DNA of 64,000 nt from Macropodus opercularis (GCA_030770545.1 CM061097.1:19176501-19240500); one strand, 5' to 3'; shown: positions 32,068 through 44,585, counted from the first letter of the stretch. Notes: a model not told the origin generated them from the sequence alone. A program made the numbers and translations.

Positions 32068-33585
32068 AGTGCAATCACCTCCCTCCTCAGCCTCAGCTAC
32101 ACCGTCACCGGTTCCCCACCCGTCAGTCTGCCCCTGCAGAAACATTCTGCGGACAGTCAGCTGGTCTGTGTCCCTCTTCCTTGCAGTACGGACACCAGTG
32201 GATTGTCCGGTTCCTCGGCCATGTCCTTTTTGGCCTGCGCGACCTCGTCCTCCTCTGGTGTAGCCTCTTCCCCGACCGCGGTTCTGTTGTGCGACTGCCT
32301 GATACATGGTTACAGCTGCCAGATGTAACTCTTTTCTGTCTTTATTCTCCTTTTCTTCTTTCTGTCGCAACAGTTGCTGGAAAACATGATCTGCATGACG
32401 TCGATCGTTCTCCAATCTCGCTCCAGTATCAGCACCGATGCAGGTCTGACGGGTCAGCTTTGCCACTTCGGGTAAAAGGCCCTTCAGGAAATAGTCAGTT
32501 AGGTGCATTTCCCAGGCACTGGGGTTATCGCCAGGCTGATCAGGTGGGACCATTCCCCCGTGTCTGATGAATGCCTCCTTTAGGCGATGTAGGAAATCAT
32601 CCACAGATTCTCCGTCTTGTTGTCTGCAGCTCGTGACTTTCCCAATGTTCATTCTGACAGGGAATGCAAGTTTTATGCCTCTCTCTACTGCAGCATGGTA
32701 CAGGTCGTTGGCCTCATCAGTCCATGTTGGTGCGACACTGTGGATGTGGTGAATCTGGCAGACGCTCGTTAAGTTTGTACATCTCTCCTGGCTTGAATTT
32801 AAATGTCAGCAGCAGGCGGAATCCAGCACCTGTTGGGCGAAACTCTCTGCAGAAATCACCAAGGGCATCGGAAAAGTCTGTACCGGACAGATATGGATCA
32901 GGCAGATTCTGTCCAGCATTTCTGACATCATCGTCCATCCAGGGGAGGAACACAAGCTGTGTTCCTTGTGGCCCTGCGACCTCTACCATAGGCATGGTCA
33001 TAACTGAACCAGTGTTGGCCTGTCTGGTTCTTTTCACAATCGGGCTGAAGTGTCGGCCGTCCACACCTGTGTCTGCAGTGGAACCTGCTCCTCCTGCAGC
33101 TCCGTGCACTTCTTCTGTGGTTGAATCGGGAGCAGGGTGTGAGGTGAACTGGAAGTTGCTGTAGTTGTAGTTGTAGTGGTGGTAACACAGGACTTTGAAG
33201 CAGCTGTGGTTGTTGTTGTGGTTGCAGGACAGACGGGCAGGAATCCAGGTCTGGCTCCAGCTTCAGCGCAGTGATCTGCGGATAAAGAGAAGACGCACTG
33301 GGACAGTATGGTGGTGGCTGTTTGCAGGGTGAAGAATTATTCTCTGTTCTACCGTAGTCATTTCCTTTTGCAATTGTTTTCTCTCTCTAGTTTCAGCTTC
33401 ATTTTTCCATTGTTGCCAACATTTTCTATGCTTTTCCACATTATCTAAATTTTTTGACTTGTTTATTTTTCTCAACCTTTGTTTGTCTTCTTTCAATTTG
33501 TCACCCAAAATGTCAATTGATATGACATGATATCCACACTGGGACCCTGTGGCTCCAAGCCAGCTTTACCGTAACTGCTCCCCAT
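32050..33585 (-). pseudogene. ERV3 gag (frame-broken)
   Basis: It starts MGSSYG at 33585, then changes frame within 80 bases into a Lys/Arg/Glu-rich coiled-coil-like stretch (33508-33340). The capsid region is in two adjacent frames (33109-32717 and about 32725-32100), with a major-homology-like CRQQDGESVDDFLHRL. An Arg-Gly-rich run precedes the nucleocapsid. The CCHC knuckle CPYCKEEGHRPADC is intact, but in a different frame from the preceding Arg-Gly run. Confidence 0.7.
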
Positions 33586-33649
33586 GGTGCAGCACTACGC
33601 GTAGTTGTACAGTCACAGACGTCTCTGTGAAAGTTCGATGCCAAATCAA

Positions 33650-33864
33650 AGTGTTCACCGACTGACACTCATATCAGTGTCATATTATAGTGTTCACTGA
33701 CTAACACTCATATCAGTGACATATTATAGTGTTCACTGATTAACACTCATATCAGTGACATATTATAGTGTTCACTGATTAACACTCATATCAGTGATAT
33801 ATTATAGTGTTCACTGATTAACACTCATATCAGTGACATATTATAGTGTTCACTGATTAACACT
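33650..33864. repeat. 39-bp minisatellite
   Basis: GTGTTCAC recurs at 33651, 33690, 33729, 33768, 33807 and 33846, giving exact 39-base spacing and about 5.5 units. Each unit contains CACTGAT and ATCAGTG, an inverted pair that could form a hairpin. It lies just upstream of the ERV3 gag start. Confidence 0.95.
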
Positions 33865-34058
33865 CTTCCCAGGACACATGAGAAGCAAATATGTCAATGA
33901 CTCACCAGGTTTCCCTGTTGATAAGTAATTTTGAGTTTGTAGGATCCGTCCGATGGAGATAAGAGGTGATGCCTTACAGCACGTCTCACTCTGTTTTTGT
34001 AGAGGTTGAGGCTGAGCTGCGCTCAGGGAGACGTCTTTCCACCGTCAGTGACCCCTCC

Positions 34059-34188
34059 GACGAAACAGAAACAAAGCAAATCAAAATTCTGCTGCCATGC
34101 TCTCATGGCCATGGCCCATGCTGTAAAACTATTTTAATTAAACAGTATCTCCCTACCTCCCTTTGCTATGAGAAGGAAGGAAAGGTAT
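34059..34188. repeat. Segment shared upstream of blocks B and C
   Basis: It matches 45297-45420 with few differences (AACAGAAACAAAGCAAATCA at the start, AGGAAAGG near the end). It directly precedes block B here, but lies about 200 bases upstream of block C there. Block A's left flank is replaced by ERV1, so its presence there cannot be tested. Confidence 0.7.
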
Positions 34189-35023
34189 CAGATATCAGAA
34201 AAGCTATTCAACCACACTGGTTGTTGGACTGGCGACCTGTACCGCTCCTCTCAACCCACATGACAGCTGGAATAGACTCCTAGTTCCAGAATCAAAAGGA
34301 GTGGGACCCTCTGCTTCAGTGCTGTGTTAAAACCCTGCATCTCTGGTGGCCTGGTGGTGCATCAACCTATGACACAGGCAGTTTGCACGTTTACAAAGGT
34401 TCAATCTGTGGCAGTTCTGTTCTCCAGCCAGCTGAGGCAACGTCTCTTTGGACTTTGTAGCTGGTTCACGGAACACACGTGTAATTTCATGTATCTGATC
34501 AATTAGTTTGAAATCTGGTTAGTCAGCGTCTTGCTTTTGTATTCTGGTTATTAGAGACCATCTTGCTCTGTACTTAGTCAGGTAAGATTTTGTTTTGTTT
34601 TATAGACTAATTGTTACTTTTATTTATTAACATATATGATTTCACTATTTATCCTCATAGCGAGTGTCTATAGTTAGTTGTTGTGCTGTGTGTTGTGTTA
34701 GTTGTTTGTTTATTAAAGACAATATTCCTGTTGAATCACAACCAGCCTTCCAGTGTCTGCTTTTTTGTTTGTCACACACCTTTTTTTTATCTCAAAATGG
34801 TAAACACTCACTCTCACTCATCATCTAACCCATTTAGTAAAAGGTTTTCCCAGCTGTTCGTCAGGTTAACTATGACTTCAAGCACAAGTCAAACTCATTT
34901 CCACAAAACTAACCCAGACTCAAATCTGTACGACATTCAGCTTCCTATCGTTATAATGAAACTACACAGAGTACAGGGCAACAACCTTGGTTTGTGACCA
35001 CAGTGATGGCATTACTTCTTTAC

Positions 35024-35116
35024 CTGATTATTAACATCTTCTATGTTTGAACCTTTTTGGAAGCAGGGGGCATCTCAGTCTCAACTGCCACTGCAGGAGT
35101 CTGCTTTTTGTGTTAC
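35024..35116 (-). other. Block B exon-like segment 1
   Basis: Counterpart of 15515-15606, with the same acceptor and donor; it starts GTAACA instead of GTGACA. Confidence 0.35.
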
Positions 35117-35622
35117 CTGGAATTCAGGGGAAAAACAAAAACACATTCATCACATCTACGAACATTAATAGAATTTAAAACTTATACTGGATGAAAATGA
35201 TCCCTGAAAAAGCAACTACATTAAAACTGACAAGATGACGTGGCCTTTTCTAGGGATAACAGTAAGTATCACAGCAACATATCAATTGGTGCCATGGATC
35301 ACATTTAAAATACAACTTTGAATGTACAACAAATGCACAATTATAATAAGAAGAACTTAAGATTTGATAACGACAGGTGTTACACCAATGATGTAAAAAT
35401 GAAATCCAGGGCACAAAGTAGTATCCTAAACGTATGAGCTACAGTACACTCCCTGCAAGGGCCCCATGAGCGAAAGAGAACCAACATGTTCATCAGGTGA
35501 ACCATGACTTCAACCACAAGTTAAACACAGTTCCACACAAAACCCTGACTCAAATCTGTACGAAATACAGTGGTAGCCGTTAAGTGTCGTGTTCCACCGC
35601 GTTGGTTTGTCATTTCTGCCAC

Positions 35623-35641
35623 TAACCCTAACCCTAACCCT
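35623..35641. repeat. Interstitial telomeric repeat
   Basis: Three TAACCC units plus T, the vertebrate telomere repeat, lie exactly where block B lacks 98 bases that block A has at 16113-16210. Flanks on both sides match block A without a gap. Confidence 0.9.
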
Positions 35642-36810
35642 AAAATTTAAGATGAAAACGTAATAATTATATATCACAAGTCTGTTGTCGTAACCCTCAA
35701 ACTTCCACATACTTCTGTGGGCATGGGTTGCGATTTAATCAATATTTTAAACTTTTCCAGATTTCCAGATTAAAACTAAACTAGTAAAAAATTCTATTGG
35801 TTAGTAAACATTGTTAGTAAACTATTTCTGTACGAAGCCTTCTCCATAGTATATAATCCATCGCTGCTGTTTAGATTCAGTGAATGAAAGCAAATACAGG
35901 GACTGACTGAAGAAGCTGCCTGGGTAAGTGGTGGTTTCTAAAGAAAGACGTCCAGCTGCCATGAATCAACTTTCAGACAACCTCAGCTGGATGACTGAGA
36001 ATCTCCACCTACATCCAGCTAAAGGCAAAGACGTCCCCTCCCCCACGTTAAGACCGTTGCAGTCAGATGGAAACGAGACTTCTCACCTTGGCTGCAGCAG
36101 CAAAGGACTGAAAGTTCAGATGAAAACCTTTTGACCCTTCATTATTTATTTGTGAATATTATTGGAGAAAGCGCAAAGTCATCACAGTCAGAATAAGGCG
36201 ATCAGTCATTGAGCCGCCAGTCAGCCTTCGCTAAAATTTAGGTGAACAATTGATACAATGGTAACAATGAGGGTGCAGCTTGAATGAGGAGCATTAACTG
36301 TGCGTTTTTTGACAATGCTGCAGTTTACAGACCAGGAAGGCTCCTGTAAAACGTGGTGGCTTCTCAGCGGTCTTTCAACACTTGGCGGCTGAAGCCAAGG
36401 TGAGAAGTGACCATTAGTTCCCTGTTTTAACTCACTGTATCTAAACAACACTGTTGGATTATTTACTATAGAGAAGGCTTCATACAGAAATTGTGTTTTA
36501 TGGTTTTTGTTTCTATATGAAGCGCCGTTGATTTTCTACAAGTTAAAAACAATATGGTGAAGTTCACTTAACGGCAGAAATGTTGACAATTAAAAAGCTA
36601 TAAGCACATCTTTAAAAGTGAAACTTTTCACAGCAGACGTGACACAGTGTGTGTGTAGATATTTTGGGAGACGCCTGCTGTCTTTAAAGCCTTTCAACAT
36701 CAAACAAAAGACACGGCCATTATAACTTTGCAGTCAACGGAAAATAATTGTAAGACAAAAATGCTGTTTTACAGAAAAAAATTTAGCTTTTTATAAAAAA
36801 TTAAAAAAAC

Positions 36811-36889
36811 ACTTGAGAGGGGATCGAATTTGCTTGTGTTGCGAAGTTAAAGTCACGCACTGACACCACTAAACTACTTACGGGCCTGG
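36811..36889 (-). repeat. tRNA-like segment, block B
   Basis: Counterpart of 17391-17462 with small changes in the A-box region (TAGTTTAGTGG) and B-box (AATTCGATCCCC). Confidence 0.4.
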
Positions 36890-37279
36890 AGGTCTTGGTT
36901 TCCTACGTGTTAGACAACCATTCATTCACAGAAATCAGATACTACATAATAAAAACATTTGTATGTTTCTGATAATCAGCCCCTGCAGTAACAGGCCTCT
37001 GTGAAGTGGAGATACGTAAAAAACTTTGCGACACCTGGTGGTTAAACAGAGACCAACATCAAGATCATTTTTTTGCCCACAGCAGAAATTAAAATACTTA
37101 GGCAGAGACGCCCCGGCGACATAGTGGAGACGCAAACATGCTGCAGTGAAAACGGATGACATTTTGAAGTGCTGCCACTATAAGTAGTGTGTTCAGCTTC
37201 CTATTATTATAATGAAACTACACAGAGTACAGAGCAACAACCATGATTTGTGACCACAGTGATGGCCCTACGTCTTTAC

Positions 37280-37350
37280 CTGATTATTAACATCTTACTG
37301 GAAGCAGGGGGCATCTCACTCTCAACTGCCACTGCAGGAGTCTGTGTCAC
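37280..37350 (-). other. Block B exon-like segment 2
   Basis: Counterpart of 17855-17925, with splice sites preserved. Confidence 0.35.
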
Positions 37351-37483
37351 CTGGAATTCAGGGGAAAAACAAAAACACATTAACAACAGATAGATACCAC
37401 ATCTTTACAGATTAATAAGCTGTAAGTAAGTAAGTAAGTAGTAAGTATCAGCAACCATCACTATCGATAGGTGCTTAAAATAT

Positions 37484-37815
37484 CTTCATCAATCTGAGCA
37501 TGTTTTTCCGTCTTGTCTACTGCACAAGAAACACTGTAATAATGTGGCACATACGTCCATAATACGTTTTCACCTCATCAGTATAAATGATGGCGCTCGC
37601 ATCCTGACAGCAGCTTTAACAGGGAGTGGGTTTTGTTGACATTTTACCTTTTTACATCTTCTTTTGTCTTTGCGTTACCAAGCTGTGTGCAACACTTGCT
37701 TGCATGCTCCACAGCTGTTGGAACTACAGATATTGTTTCTACCATAACCCCGAGTACAAACCAGAGCACGTTGCTAAATTGTAACACATTCAGGCAAAAA
37801 AGATTTCATTGATTC
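37484..37815. other. Block B private insertion
   Basis: Absent from A and C at the same point (A near 18045, C near 49600). On the minus strand it has a frame open for about 40 codons that ends at a donor-like AAAAAG/GTAAAATG near 37650. I do not recognise the sequence. Confidence 0.4.
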
Positions 37816-38085
37816 ATTCATTTAATACAGTAATTAAGGATTGAATTTTGAACATTTAAATCGTTATTAATTATCTACCACACTTCTGTGGAAGGACACA
37901 TGTACAACTGAAACACAGTCTGGTTAAACACTGCTAACAAAATGGTTCAAACCTTGTTATACAGTGGTTGTGTAAATATTGTCAGCAGTTAGCCTTAGGT
38001 TAGCTTGTTAGCGACATTGCTACTTTAACTTTAGTTAGTGTATTCAAACATCTAGCAGCGCTACTGTACACAGTAAACATTTCAC

Positions 38086-38397
38086 TGAGGAGGCCACCTA
38101 CCTGCCCAGCTTTCAGCTTTTACTCCTTCTCTGTCGGTTGCTATAACTTTACATTTTTCTGAAAGAGTAGCGCGTGTGCTAGTTCCGGACGCCGCCATAT
38201 TGGATGTTATCGATTCAACGTTTTTCCCGAGTACCTCTGCGTCATGGTCGTCATGGTTACGCGGGAGTTTGGATCTGATTGGCTCAGAATATTAACTGCT
38301 AGATCGGCGGTTGATGACGTCACGTTACTGTGGTGTCGGCTAAACAGACGAACCTGGTACCAGTCATATCATTTCCACGAAGACAGAGAAGCAGAGG
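38086..38397. promoter_or_regulatory. Divergent promoter, block B
   Basis: All elements of the block A promoter are preserved: GCCGCCATATTGG at 38191-38203, inverted CCAAT at 38278-38282, CRE TGACGTCA at 38315-38322, + donor GTAAGA at 38397 and minus donor GTAGGT at 38101. Confidence 0.55.
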
Positions 38398-38776
38398 TAA
38401 GACAATTTACAGCTGAGATAAAATGTTTGTATGTTATTTGTGCTATGCTTTCTGATCAGTTAGGAAATGTCTTGAACTACTTATTGCGTGTATTGTGACG
38501 TTCTTTTTACTATTGTGATCTGGTTACTATTGGTTTTTTATTTCGCCTGAAAAACTACTTATCATGTCAGTGTTTGCTACCGTTTCCCATGTTTTCTTTT
38601 TGACGTGCTCAATTAAAACATTAGAGTGTTCACCTTATTGAAACGAAAACGAAAAGTCAGGGGTCACACTAGAAAACTGTCATGGAGGATCATTCCTGTA
38701 TTTGTCCACGAGGGGGCAGCGTCTGCCCTGTACGCGGCCACTTGTAGCGTTTTTCCCAGCATGTCTGACTTTAGCA

Positions 38777-41700
38777 TTTGTGTTAAACTTAGCTTGTATT
38801 TTGATTAATTTGATTAATGTTGGTTTTATTTTTTTGTATAAAAGCGTGATGGACAGTCTGCTGACCGGTGCCTGAGTCCAGACTGATGGTTACAGGGAAA
38901 AGTTCCACCTGCTCCACAGAAACAGGACTGGATTCCCGCCTGACATCCGGGACAGGAGGCAGACAGCGGACGCTCCATTCAGAGTGAGTCCAGTGTTCTG
39001 AAGCAACTATGTGTAGGTGAAGAATGTGTGTGTAGCTCTGTGAGATGGTTTAGTCACCTGACGCGTTCTGTAATTTCTTTAGTGGTCAGTGAAAGTTACA
39101 GTGAAGTTACATGTAGGATATTACGAATACTGAAGTCTTACCTTGTGTAAGTCATTCATGGGTTTAAAGAGAATCGACCACATGTGTAAGAAAATGTTCA
39201 GCAACATTGGGACCTATGTTTTAAATCCATAATTTAGTTTGTTTTCATTTGAGTCACTTTGTGGTAAACCTAGCTTGTATTTAGTTTTATTTGAGTTGAT
39301 TTTATGTTTTAGATTATTCATACATCTAGGGATGTCCCATCTGAATAAAATGGGCGTATGACTGATATAATAACATCATAAGCTTTGCGATGACTCCTTC
39401 AGTGTCCCGTGTGCATTGCTGATAAGCACACTACAGGGTACGTTGCTCTGAACCAATGTGTCATACAAACTACCTGGCTGAAGAGAGTCTCCCAAAGTTA
39501 GAGTATGTGTGATAAGGTCCTACCATACGATGAGATGGGAAGATCAGTGTGAGTGAAAACCCCTGTGTGAATGATAAGCCCATTGAAAGTTTAAGCACCG
39601 GCCCAAGTGAATCTACACAACCACAGGGAACAAAATGGGGAAGTTAGAAGCTTTACCAGGTTGGTCTGTTGGCCAAATGGAACATGCGTTTAGACAGCAG
39701 GTAGCATGCGAGGGGTGGCTAAACCATTGTGTTACAATATATAAGAAGCTCTGGTGTTAACATCCATCAGATGACAGTGGTTCGCTGTAGGATGTCTTCC
39801 TCATGCCAGCACGTACTAAACATTGAGCTGGTTCATTACACCAACATGCTCCTCTAGTTTTCTCAGTATGTTCCAGCATTTGTCACAAGAAGAAAGTTTT
39901 TCCACGACATCTTGTTGTCAGAAGTGGGACGGACAGTCTGCCGACTGACGCCTGAGTCCAGACTGAGGGTTACAGGCGGCACAAGGGAAAGGTTCCTCTA
40001 AACAGAAAAAGGAGGACTGGATTCCCGCCTGATGTTCGGGACAGGAGGCGGACAGCGGATGCTCCGTTCACAGTGAGTACAGTGTTATGAACCATCTTTT
40101 ATATCACATACAAACTGAAATTACATCACAGTATTTTACGATGAACCTCTGAACCTGTAACACTAACTCATTGTTGAGGTGAGAGCCAACAAGTCTCCTC
40201 TCTGTGATGCTCAGGCTACTGATCATTAGTTAACAGGTTTTAGACTGAAAGTGCAGCTGTATGGAATAGATGCTTTGGGTATTAACAGATTACAGGAGTT
40301 CCCTGTAGGTTGGGGCAAAGCATTGATTTGGGCATAGCTTTAAAACTTCTGTGTCTGCTTACACGTGACTTTGTGTTAAACTTAGCTTGTATTTTAATTA
40401 ATTTGATTTATATTGGTTTTATTTTTTTTAGTATAAAAGCGTGATGGACAGTCTGCTGACCGGCGCCTGAGTCCAGACTGATGTTTACAGCCGACACCAG
40501 GGAAAAGTTCCACCTGCTCCACAGAAACAGGACTGGATTCCCGCCTGACATCCGGGACAGGAGGCAGACAGCGGACGCTCCATTCAGAGTGAGTCCAGTG
40601 TTCTGAAGCAACTATGTGTAGGTGAAGAATGTGTGTGTAGCTCTGTGAAATGGTTTAGTCACCTGACGCGTTCTGTAATTTCTTTAGTGGTCAGTGAAAG
40701 TTACAGTGAATTTACATGTAGAATATTACAAATACTGAAGTCTTACCTTGTGTAAGTCAATAATGGGTTTAAAGAGAATCAACCACATGTGTAAGAAAAA
40801 GTTCAGCAACATTGTGGCCTATGTTTTACAACCATAATTTAGTTTGTCTTCATTTGTGTCACTTTGTGGTAAACCTAGCTTGTATTTAGTTTTATTTGAG
40901 TTGATTTTATGTTTTAGAGCATTCATACATGTAGGGATGTCCCATCTGAATAAAATGGGCGTATGACTGATATAATAACATCATAAGCTTTGCGATGACT
41001 CCTTCAGTGTCCCGTGTGCATTGCTGATAAGCACACTACAGGGTACGTTGCTCTGAACCAATGTGTCATACAAACTACCTGGCTGAAGAGAGTCTCCCAA
41101 AGTTAGAGTATGTGTGATAAGGTCCAACCATACGATGAGATGGGAAGATCAGTGTGAGTGAAAACCCCTGTGTGAATGATAAGCCCATTGAAAGTTTAAG
41201 CACCGGCCCAAGTGAATCTACACAACCACAGGGAACAAAATGGGGAAGTTAGAAGCTTTACCAGGTTGGTCTGTTGGCCAAATGGAACATGCGTTTAGAC
41301 AGCAGGTAGCATGCGAGGGGTGGCTAAACCATTGTGTTGCAATATATAAGAAGCTCTGGTGTTAACATCCATCAGAAGACAGTGGTTCGCTGTAGGATGT
41401 CTTCCTCATGCCAGCACGTACTAAACATTGAGCTGGTTCATTACACCAACATGCTCCTCTAGTTTTCTCAGTATGTTCCAGCATTTGTCACAAGAAGAAG
41501 GTTTTTCCACGACATTTTGGTGTCAGAAGTGGGACGGACAGTCTGCCGACTGACGCCTGAGTCCAGACTGAGGGTTACAGTCGACACAAGGGAAAGGTTC
41601 CTCTAAACAGAAAAAGGAGGACTGGATTCCCGCCTGATGTTCGGGACAGGAGGCGGACAGCGGATGCTCCGTTCACAGTGAGTACAGTGTTATGAACCAT

Positions 41701-41811
41701 CTCGTATATCACATACAAACTGCATTTACATCACAGTATTTTATGATGAACCTCTGAACCTGTAACACTAACTCATTGTTGAGGCGAGAGCCAAGTCTCC
41801 TCTCTGTGATG
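38777..41811 (+). repeat. 1.59-kb tandem duplication in block B
   Basis: Unit starts at 38777 and 40370 (spacing 1593). The two units have the same alternating exon-like segments as block A, so the tandem duplication came before the A/B duplication. Confidence 0.7.
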
Positions 41812-42180
41812 GCAAAGCATATAGTTAAAGATGGTTCGGGTCACTCTGAACCATCTCTTAGTTAAGCTGCTATAGACGTAGATGCTGGGGGACGTCCTTC
41901 ATTCACTGAGCTCCTCTACTTTTCGATTTCTTGTGTCCACTAACTTGCCTCCATGTCCACACGTGACTTTGTCTCCTTTCTGTTGTAATTGTGCTTCTCT
42001 CTTTCTGTCTCTCTCTCTATTCTCATCTCCAGGTATCGTCAGACTCAGAGCCGTGTGTCTCCAGTGTTCAGTTGCTGGTCCAACCATCCTGCCTGTGTTC
42101 TGTTGCTGCTTGTTTTGTTGTCGTGTTCTTGTTGTGAATTGGCGCTATATAAATAAAGTTGAAATGAATTGAATTGAAAA
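41812..42180 (+). mobile_element. L2-type LINE 3' end fragment
   Basis: It begins with the last codons of the RT frame (AAAGCATATAGTT) and matches the 3' UTR of the 5210 element, with an internal deletion of roughly 250 bases near 42125. It ends in GGCGCTATATAAATAAAGTT and TTGAA-like units. It marks the right edge of block B. Confidence 0.8.
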
Positions 42181-42720
42181 TTGAATCTATTTTTATTTCA
42201 TTTATGGTCTTTCCTCTACACGATCCTGGATGAGGATCCTCTGTGTCCAGATCACTCTAGTGCCTGGACAGTTACTGCAGCTTTAACCTGAGAGCAGATC
42301 GCTGAGAGGCACATAGACAAAAGTGCAACACATATATTGCAGCTGTGGTTTGAGGTGGACTCAAAGCAATGGGGGTATTAATGCACAGATTAAGCATTAA
42401 TCCGACTCCACACCCTCCTCTCATATTTACAGAGCTTGTGGGAGAAAGTTATGATCGTTAGAGAGGTGGTTGGTGTGATGACGTCCACTGCTGCGGTGCC
42501 TAGAGAGAGGGAACCCAAGTTGTTAAGGTGAGATCCAGGTTCACTCCAAAAACAACACATTCAGTCTGGAACAGCTGAACTTGTCACCAATAACAAGCAG
42601 CTCCTCCTTGCTTGGGTTTAAGATTACATCATTGAGCTAAAATGGAAAATTATTATATAACAACAACATCAACAAGAAACATCAGACATTTCTCATGATC
42701 AGTCTGTCAAACCGTGTTTC
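42180..42720. other. Spacer, nothing recognised
   Basis: About 540 bases between the L2 fragment and ERV4 with no identifiable gene; possibly diverged ERV4 sequence. Confidence 0.4.
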
Positions 42721-44585
42721 AGTCAGTCGGGTCTTTGAGTCATGAGCTCAGGTTTTATTATGCACGTGAGCAGGGAGGGAGACCTCCTGCTCAGAATGAA
42801 CTGCAGTATGGCTACTCGTCCTGCTGAAGGAATCAGAGTCTACGGAAAATGCTGGGATGAGCTGAACAATAACACCACTGCAGCAATCCAATGCAATGGC
42901 GTCATAATAGGCTCTTAAGGAGCAGCAGCTATAGTCAAGCTCCCTGAAAGACATCAAGGATGGATTCAAGTTCCAGGCTCAGCACCACACGTCACTCTCA
43001 CCATAGGGTTAAAAGATGCAACAGAAAGAATACAACCTACCACAGGAGGATTAATGGACCGAGGGAGTAATGATCAAAACTAGGAGCATGTGCAACACCC
43101 CAATCTTTCCAAACACAGTCAAACACCAATGACTATAAGTTAGAGCATGACTCATTAATGCAATAGTACAGGAAGAACATCTTATTGTATCTTACAGTGT
43201 AATCTCTACAGTAGAGCAGCTTAGTGGTGAAAAGAGGCTCATAGCACTGTCTCAGGTAAAAGCTGTTAGAAAAGCTCCAAAACCACTAACTGTGGGACAG
43301 ATGTTGTCATTTTTGGGGATGGCTGGTTACAGCAGACCCTGGATATGTGACTATGCTATGACAGCAGCTCCTTTATGAAACGTGAGAAGAGCAGCTGGAC
43401 AAAAGAATCGTTCAGACTCACTAGTTAAAGTTAAAGGAGCATTTCAAAAAAAGAGACCTGCAGACTGCTCCAGCTTTAGCCAATCCTGACTATACGACAC
43501 CATTTCACCTTTATGTGGCTGAAAGACAAAACTGTGCTGATGCAAGACTCCCCCACAGGGAAACAGCCGATAGCCTATTACAGCACCAGGCTTGATAACA
43601 TTGAGGAGGGACCGTCTCCCTGCTGGCAGGGATTGGACGCAGCAGCATTTACCAATGAGTAAGCATCAGTTCTAACAATGGGTCACCCTGTGACATTGTA
43701 TGTATCTCACCAACTGCATGCTATGCTAACTAGTCCTTGATTTCTTGTTACACAGGCCAGAAGGGCTGGTTATGCAGTGTTACTATCAGGACAAGAACAA
43801 ACTGTGCAGCGGTGCACCACAATAAATCCCACATGACTGCATACAAGAAACACACATTTATGCAAGTATGAGAGAATTTGTACAACCAACCGATTCCATC
43901 AGAGTTAATTTTGTTTGTTGATGGGTCGTGTGTAACAGATGAAACAGGAAGGCATGCAGCATATGGTGTTGTTCAGCTAAAACCCGATGGTGCATTTTAG
44001 AAAGTACAGCTTAGATCAGCCATGTTCAGCACAACTTGCTGGTATTAAGGCTCTCGCAGCAGGCCCAACAGCCACAATCTATCCAGACAGTGCATATGGC
44101 TGTGACTGTGTCACATCCATGCCAGCAGATGTAAACGACGAGGATTCATCCATGCGGCTGGCTCACCTGTAGTGCACGGAGAAGCTGTGGCACAATTGAT
44201 TCAGGCCATGCAGCAGTTCAGTTATTGTACAGTGTTTCCCAGATTTGACAATGCCGGATACTATCTCATCAGACAAGGGTCCTCACTGTCTGTCAAGAGT
44301 GAAAAGAGAAATGTTTCTTAGGAGCAGCAGGTGAAGGCCAATCAGTCGAGGATCCTGGTCACCTTGCTCTTGACAACCTTGATGTACCTCCACGTACACC
44401 TGTCTGGGGAGAAGGAGAATGTTTCCTATCTCTTCCCTCTGCGTTCTGTTCTGTTTGTCTTTGTTGTGCTAATCCTTTCATGTTTAGCAAGGGGGGAGCT
44501 CCTGATGTCACATCACACTACACCTACACCAACACCCACTACTTGGTTGAGCGATGACCATGATCTCACTGTTCACAAGGCATAA
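42720..44585 (+). mobile_element. ERV4, decayed class I-like ERV pol
   Basis: A heavily mutated + strand element. Visible pieces are a His-x-Ser/Thr domain (HVSR-type at 42763; HVTL at 42988), RT thumb (LSFLGMAGYSRPW near 43305), RNase H start (FVDGSCVTDETGRHAAYGVV near 43915), ATIYPDSAYG near 44075, an integrase core scrap (MPDTISSDKGPH near 44250) and a hydrophobic leader-like ORF at 44331-44585. RT catalytic and integrase flanking segments are deleted, and stops are frequent. Confidence 0.65.
44331..44585 (+). pseudogene. ERV4 env-leader-like ORF
   Basis: An 84-codon frame with a strong hydrophobic segment (VLFVFVVLILSCLA) followed by a Thr/Pro-rich stretch. Its place after integrase fragments suggests an envelope signal region. 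Length and content are too small to be certain, and no further env is recognisable. Confidence 0.35.

Larger units (their letters stand above)
27480..33587 (-). mobile_element. ERV3, class I-like endogenous retrovirus
   Basis: Minus-strand element with gag (33585-32050), protease, His-x-Ser/Thr domain, RT, RNase H, integrase and a post-pol segment. Its gene order matches ERV1, but the sequence is clearly divergent, so it is a different lineage. It is inactivated by several frame changes, a SINE inside RT and loss of most of the integrase core. No LTR pair was found; a 39-bp minisatellite lies just upstream of the gag start. Confidence 0.8.
34188..41811. repeat. Segmental duplication block B
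   Basis: Collinear with block A from about 14680 onward. Differences are a telomere-repeat replacement at 35623-35641, a GTAA microsatellite expansion at 37422-37445, and a ~340-base private insertion at about 37484-37815. It carries its own exon-like segments, tRNA-like segment, promoter and paired 1.59-kb units. The right end is cut by an L2 fragment at 41812. Confidence 0.85.

Noticed and set aside
32043..32567. Plus-strand 174-codon ORF starting in the TG repeat
   Set aside because: It is the antisense shadow of ERV3 gag; its start is poly(Cys-Val) from the microsatellite.
35510..35710. Minus-strand 66-codon ORF with Arg-Val repeats
   Set aside because: The Arg-Val run is the translation of the interstitial telomere repeats, not a protein motif.
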